NCBI GenBank assembly: GCA_031290205.1
Contig: JAITNZ010000001.1
Coordinates: 1-5,041 of the forward strand
Reading direction: 5' to 3'
DNA from: Spirochaetaceae bacterium
GTDB taxonomy: Bacteria; Spirochaetota; Spirochaetia; Treponematales; Breznakiellaceae
DNA: 5,041 nt
The notes under the pieces were generated by a model that saw nothing but the letters and a program-made list of their open reading frames with translations, was not told the origin of the DNA and did not search any database. Each line of letters opens with the position of its first letter. The stretch's first letter is position 1. The position numbers and the translations under genes are program-made. Of the stretch, positions 4,637 to 5,041 are shown in pieces.

Positions 4637-4888
4637 ATGGCGTATTTATCGAGAATGAAAGTAGGAAAGTATATCTATATTTATGAAGTGACCGGTTTCA
4701 GGGACGCGAACGGAAACCCGCGTAATAAAAAACATCCGGTAGGTAAAATCGACCCCGATACCGGAGAAGCCGTTTACAAGCCGGAATATATTTCAAGAAT
4801 GGTCGAAGCAGGAACTCCGCTACCGGCGCGAAGCGCAACGGTTTTACCCGAAACATTTACAGTAGGTGACATAGTATCCGTTAAATAA
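4637..4888 (+). CDS. orphan N-terminal domain of an IS1634/IS4-type transposase
   Basis: An 83-residue ORF starting MAYLSRMKVGKYIYIYEVTG, followed by FRDANGNPRNKKHPVGKID at about 21-39 and YKPEYISRM (48-56). This KYxYxYEVxxxRDxxGxPRxKxxxxGKID pattern is the usual start of IS1634-like DDE transposases, which run to about 450-600 residues. The catalytic DDE core is missing: the frame ends at TAA (4886-4888) after FTVGDIVSVK, and no other frame downstream continues the family. Signals in front are intact, with AAGGAG (4625-4630) six bases before the ATG, a promoter and an overlapping palindrome. Either it is a truncated insertion-sequence remnant, or a retained small protein that might bind DNA ends or its own promoter. 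The family match is recalled from pattern, not searched. Confidence 0.68.
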   Translation: MAYLSRMKVGKYIYIYEVTGFRDANGNPRNKKHPVGKIDPDTGEAVYKPEYISRMVEAGTPLPARSATVLPETFTVGDIVSVK

Positions 4889-4912
4889 TACCCTTGAAAA
4901 ACAAAGCAGACT

Positions 4913-5041
4913 ATGCTAAAACAAATTATGATGTTTCGTGTAGCAAGCAGACAAAAGGATAAAAGTGTCGCGGTAATTTCTGGCGGGAGTGCGATTTGTT
5001 TTGGCGATCCGCTTCCGCTAGCAAATGCGGAAATGAACGCA
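4913..5041 (+). CDS. unrecognised open frame running off the window end
   Basis: From the ATG at 4913 a frame stays open for 43 codons to the last base. It begins MLKQIMMFRVASRQKDKSV and continues AVISGGSAICFGDPLPLANA. A second in-frame ATG pair is at 4928-4933. There is no convincing Shine-Dalgarno, and one minus-strand frame across the same stretch is also open, so strand and reality are uncertain. I recognise no domain. No terminator is seen between the transposase-like ORF and this frame. Confidence 0.25.
   Translation, partial: MLKQIMMFRVASRQKDKSVAVISGGSAICFGDPLPLANAEMNA

Overview
The window looks like the chromosome of a selenocysteine-using, chemotactic bacterium of medium to high GC. 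My best guess is a spirochaete of the Treponema type. The guess rests on the tRNA-Sec gene, a CheW coupling protein, a beta-propeller-type (SBBP) repeat remnant, a decayed XRE repressor containing KRTLDMYLGYRESMP, and a GC-rich hairpin-chain repeat. No single item is diagnostic, so the taxonomic call is an inference from recalled family resemblance.

Layout, left to right. Bases 1-117 are a very GC-rich chain of perfect hairpins, probably a dispersed extragenic repeat that continues past the window edge. Bases 118-218 hold nothing I can assign. Bases 219-470 (+) are the 3' remnant of an SBBP-repeat protein without a start. A DMT/EamA-family permease (531-1409, -) converges on it. A possible 44-codon reading frame (1402-1536, -) has its own Shine-Dalgarno and overlaps the permease start by 8 bases.

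Bases 1620-1670 carry two back-to-back promoters with overlapping -35 boxes. One fires leftward. The other is a near-consensus promoter for the tRNA-Sec gene (1680-1773, +), which encodes its own CCA end. One base after that CCA begins a 162-base imperfect fold-back element (1775-1936) with TA at both outer ends, probably a MITE-like element. It separates tRNA-Sec from the converging sulP gene.

A cheW-sulP transcription unit runs leftward (4271 to 1968). It has a sigma70-type promoter at 4290-4319, a very short leader, a CheW adaptor, a 57-base gap and a SulP anion permease with a C-terminal STAS domain. The -35 box of this promoter lies in the last codons of a frameshifted XRE repressor remnant (4316-4481, -).

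The right end (4499-5041) has another character. A 27-base perfect palindrome overlaps the -10 box of a rightward promoter, with a 15-base copy of one arm region 114 bases upstream. It drives an 83-residue ORF that resembles only the N-terminal domain of IS1634/IS4-type transposases. An unrecognised open frame runs off the window end.

Functionally, the intact genes are a metabolite exporter, the selenocysteine tRNA, a chemotaxis adaptor and an anion transporter. They do not form one pathway. The intergenic spaces hold decayed genes and repeats, the mark of a genome with much past mobile-element activity. I see no CRISPR array, no rRNA and no complete defence system.
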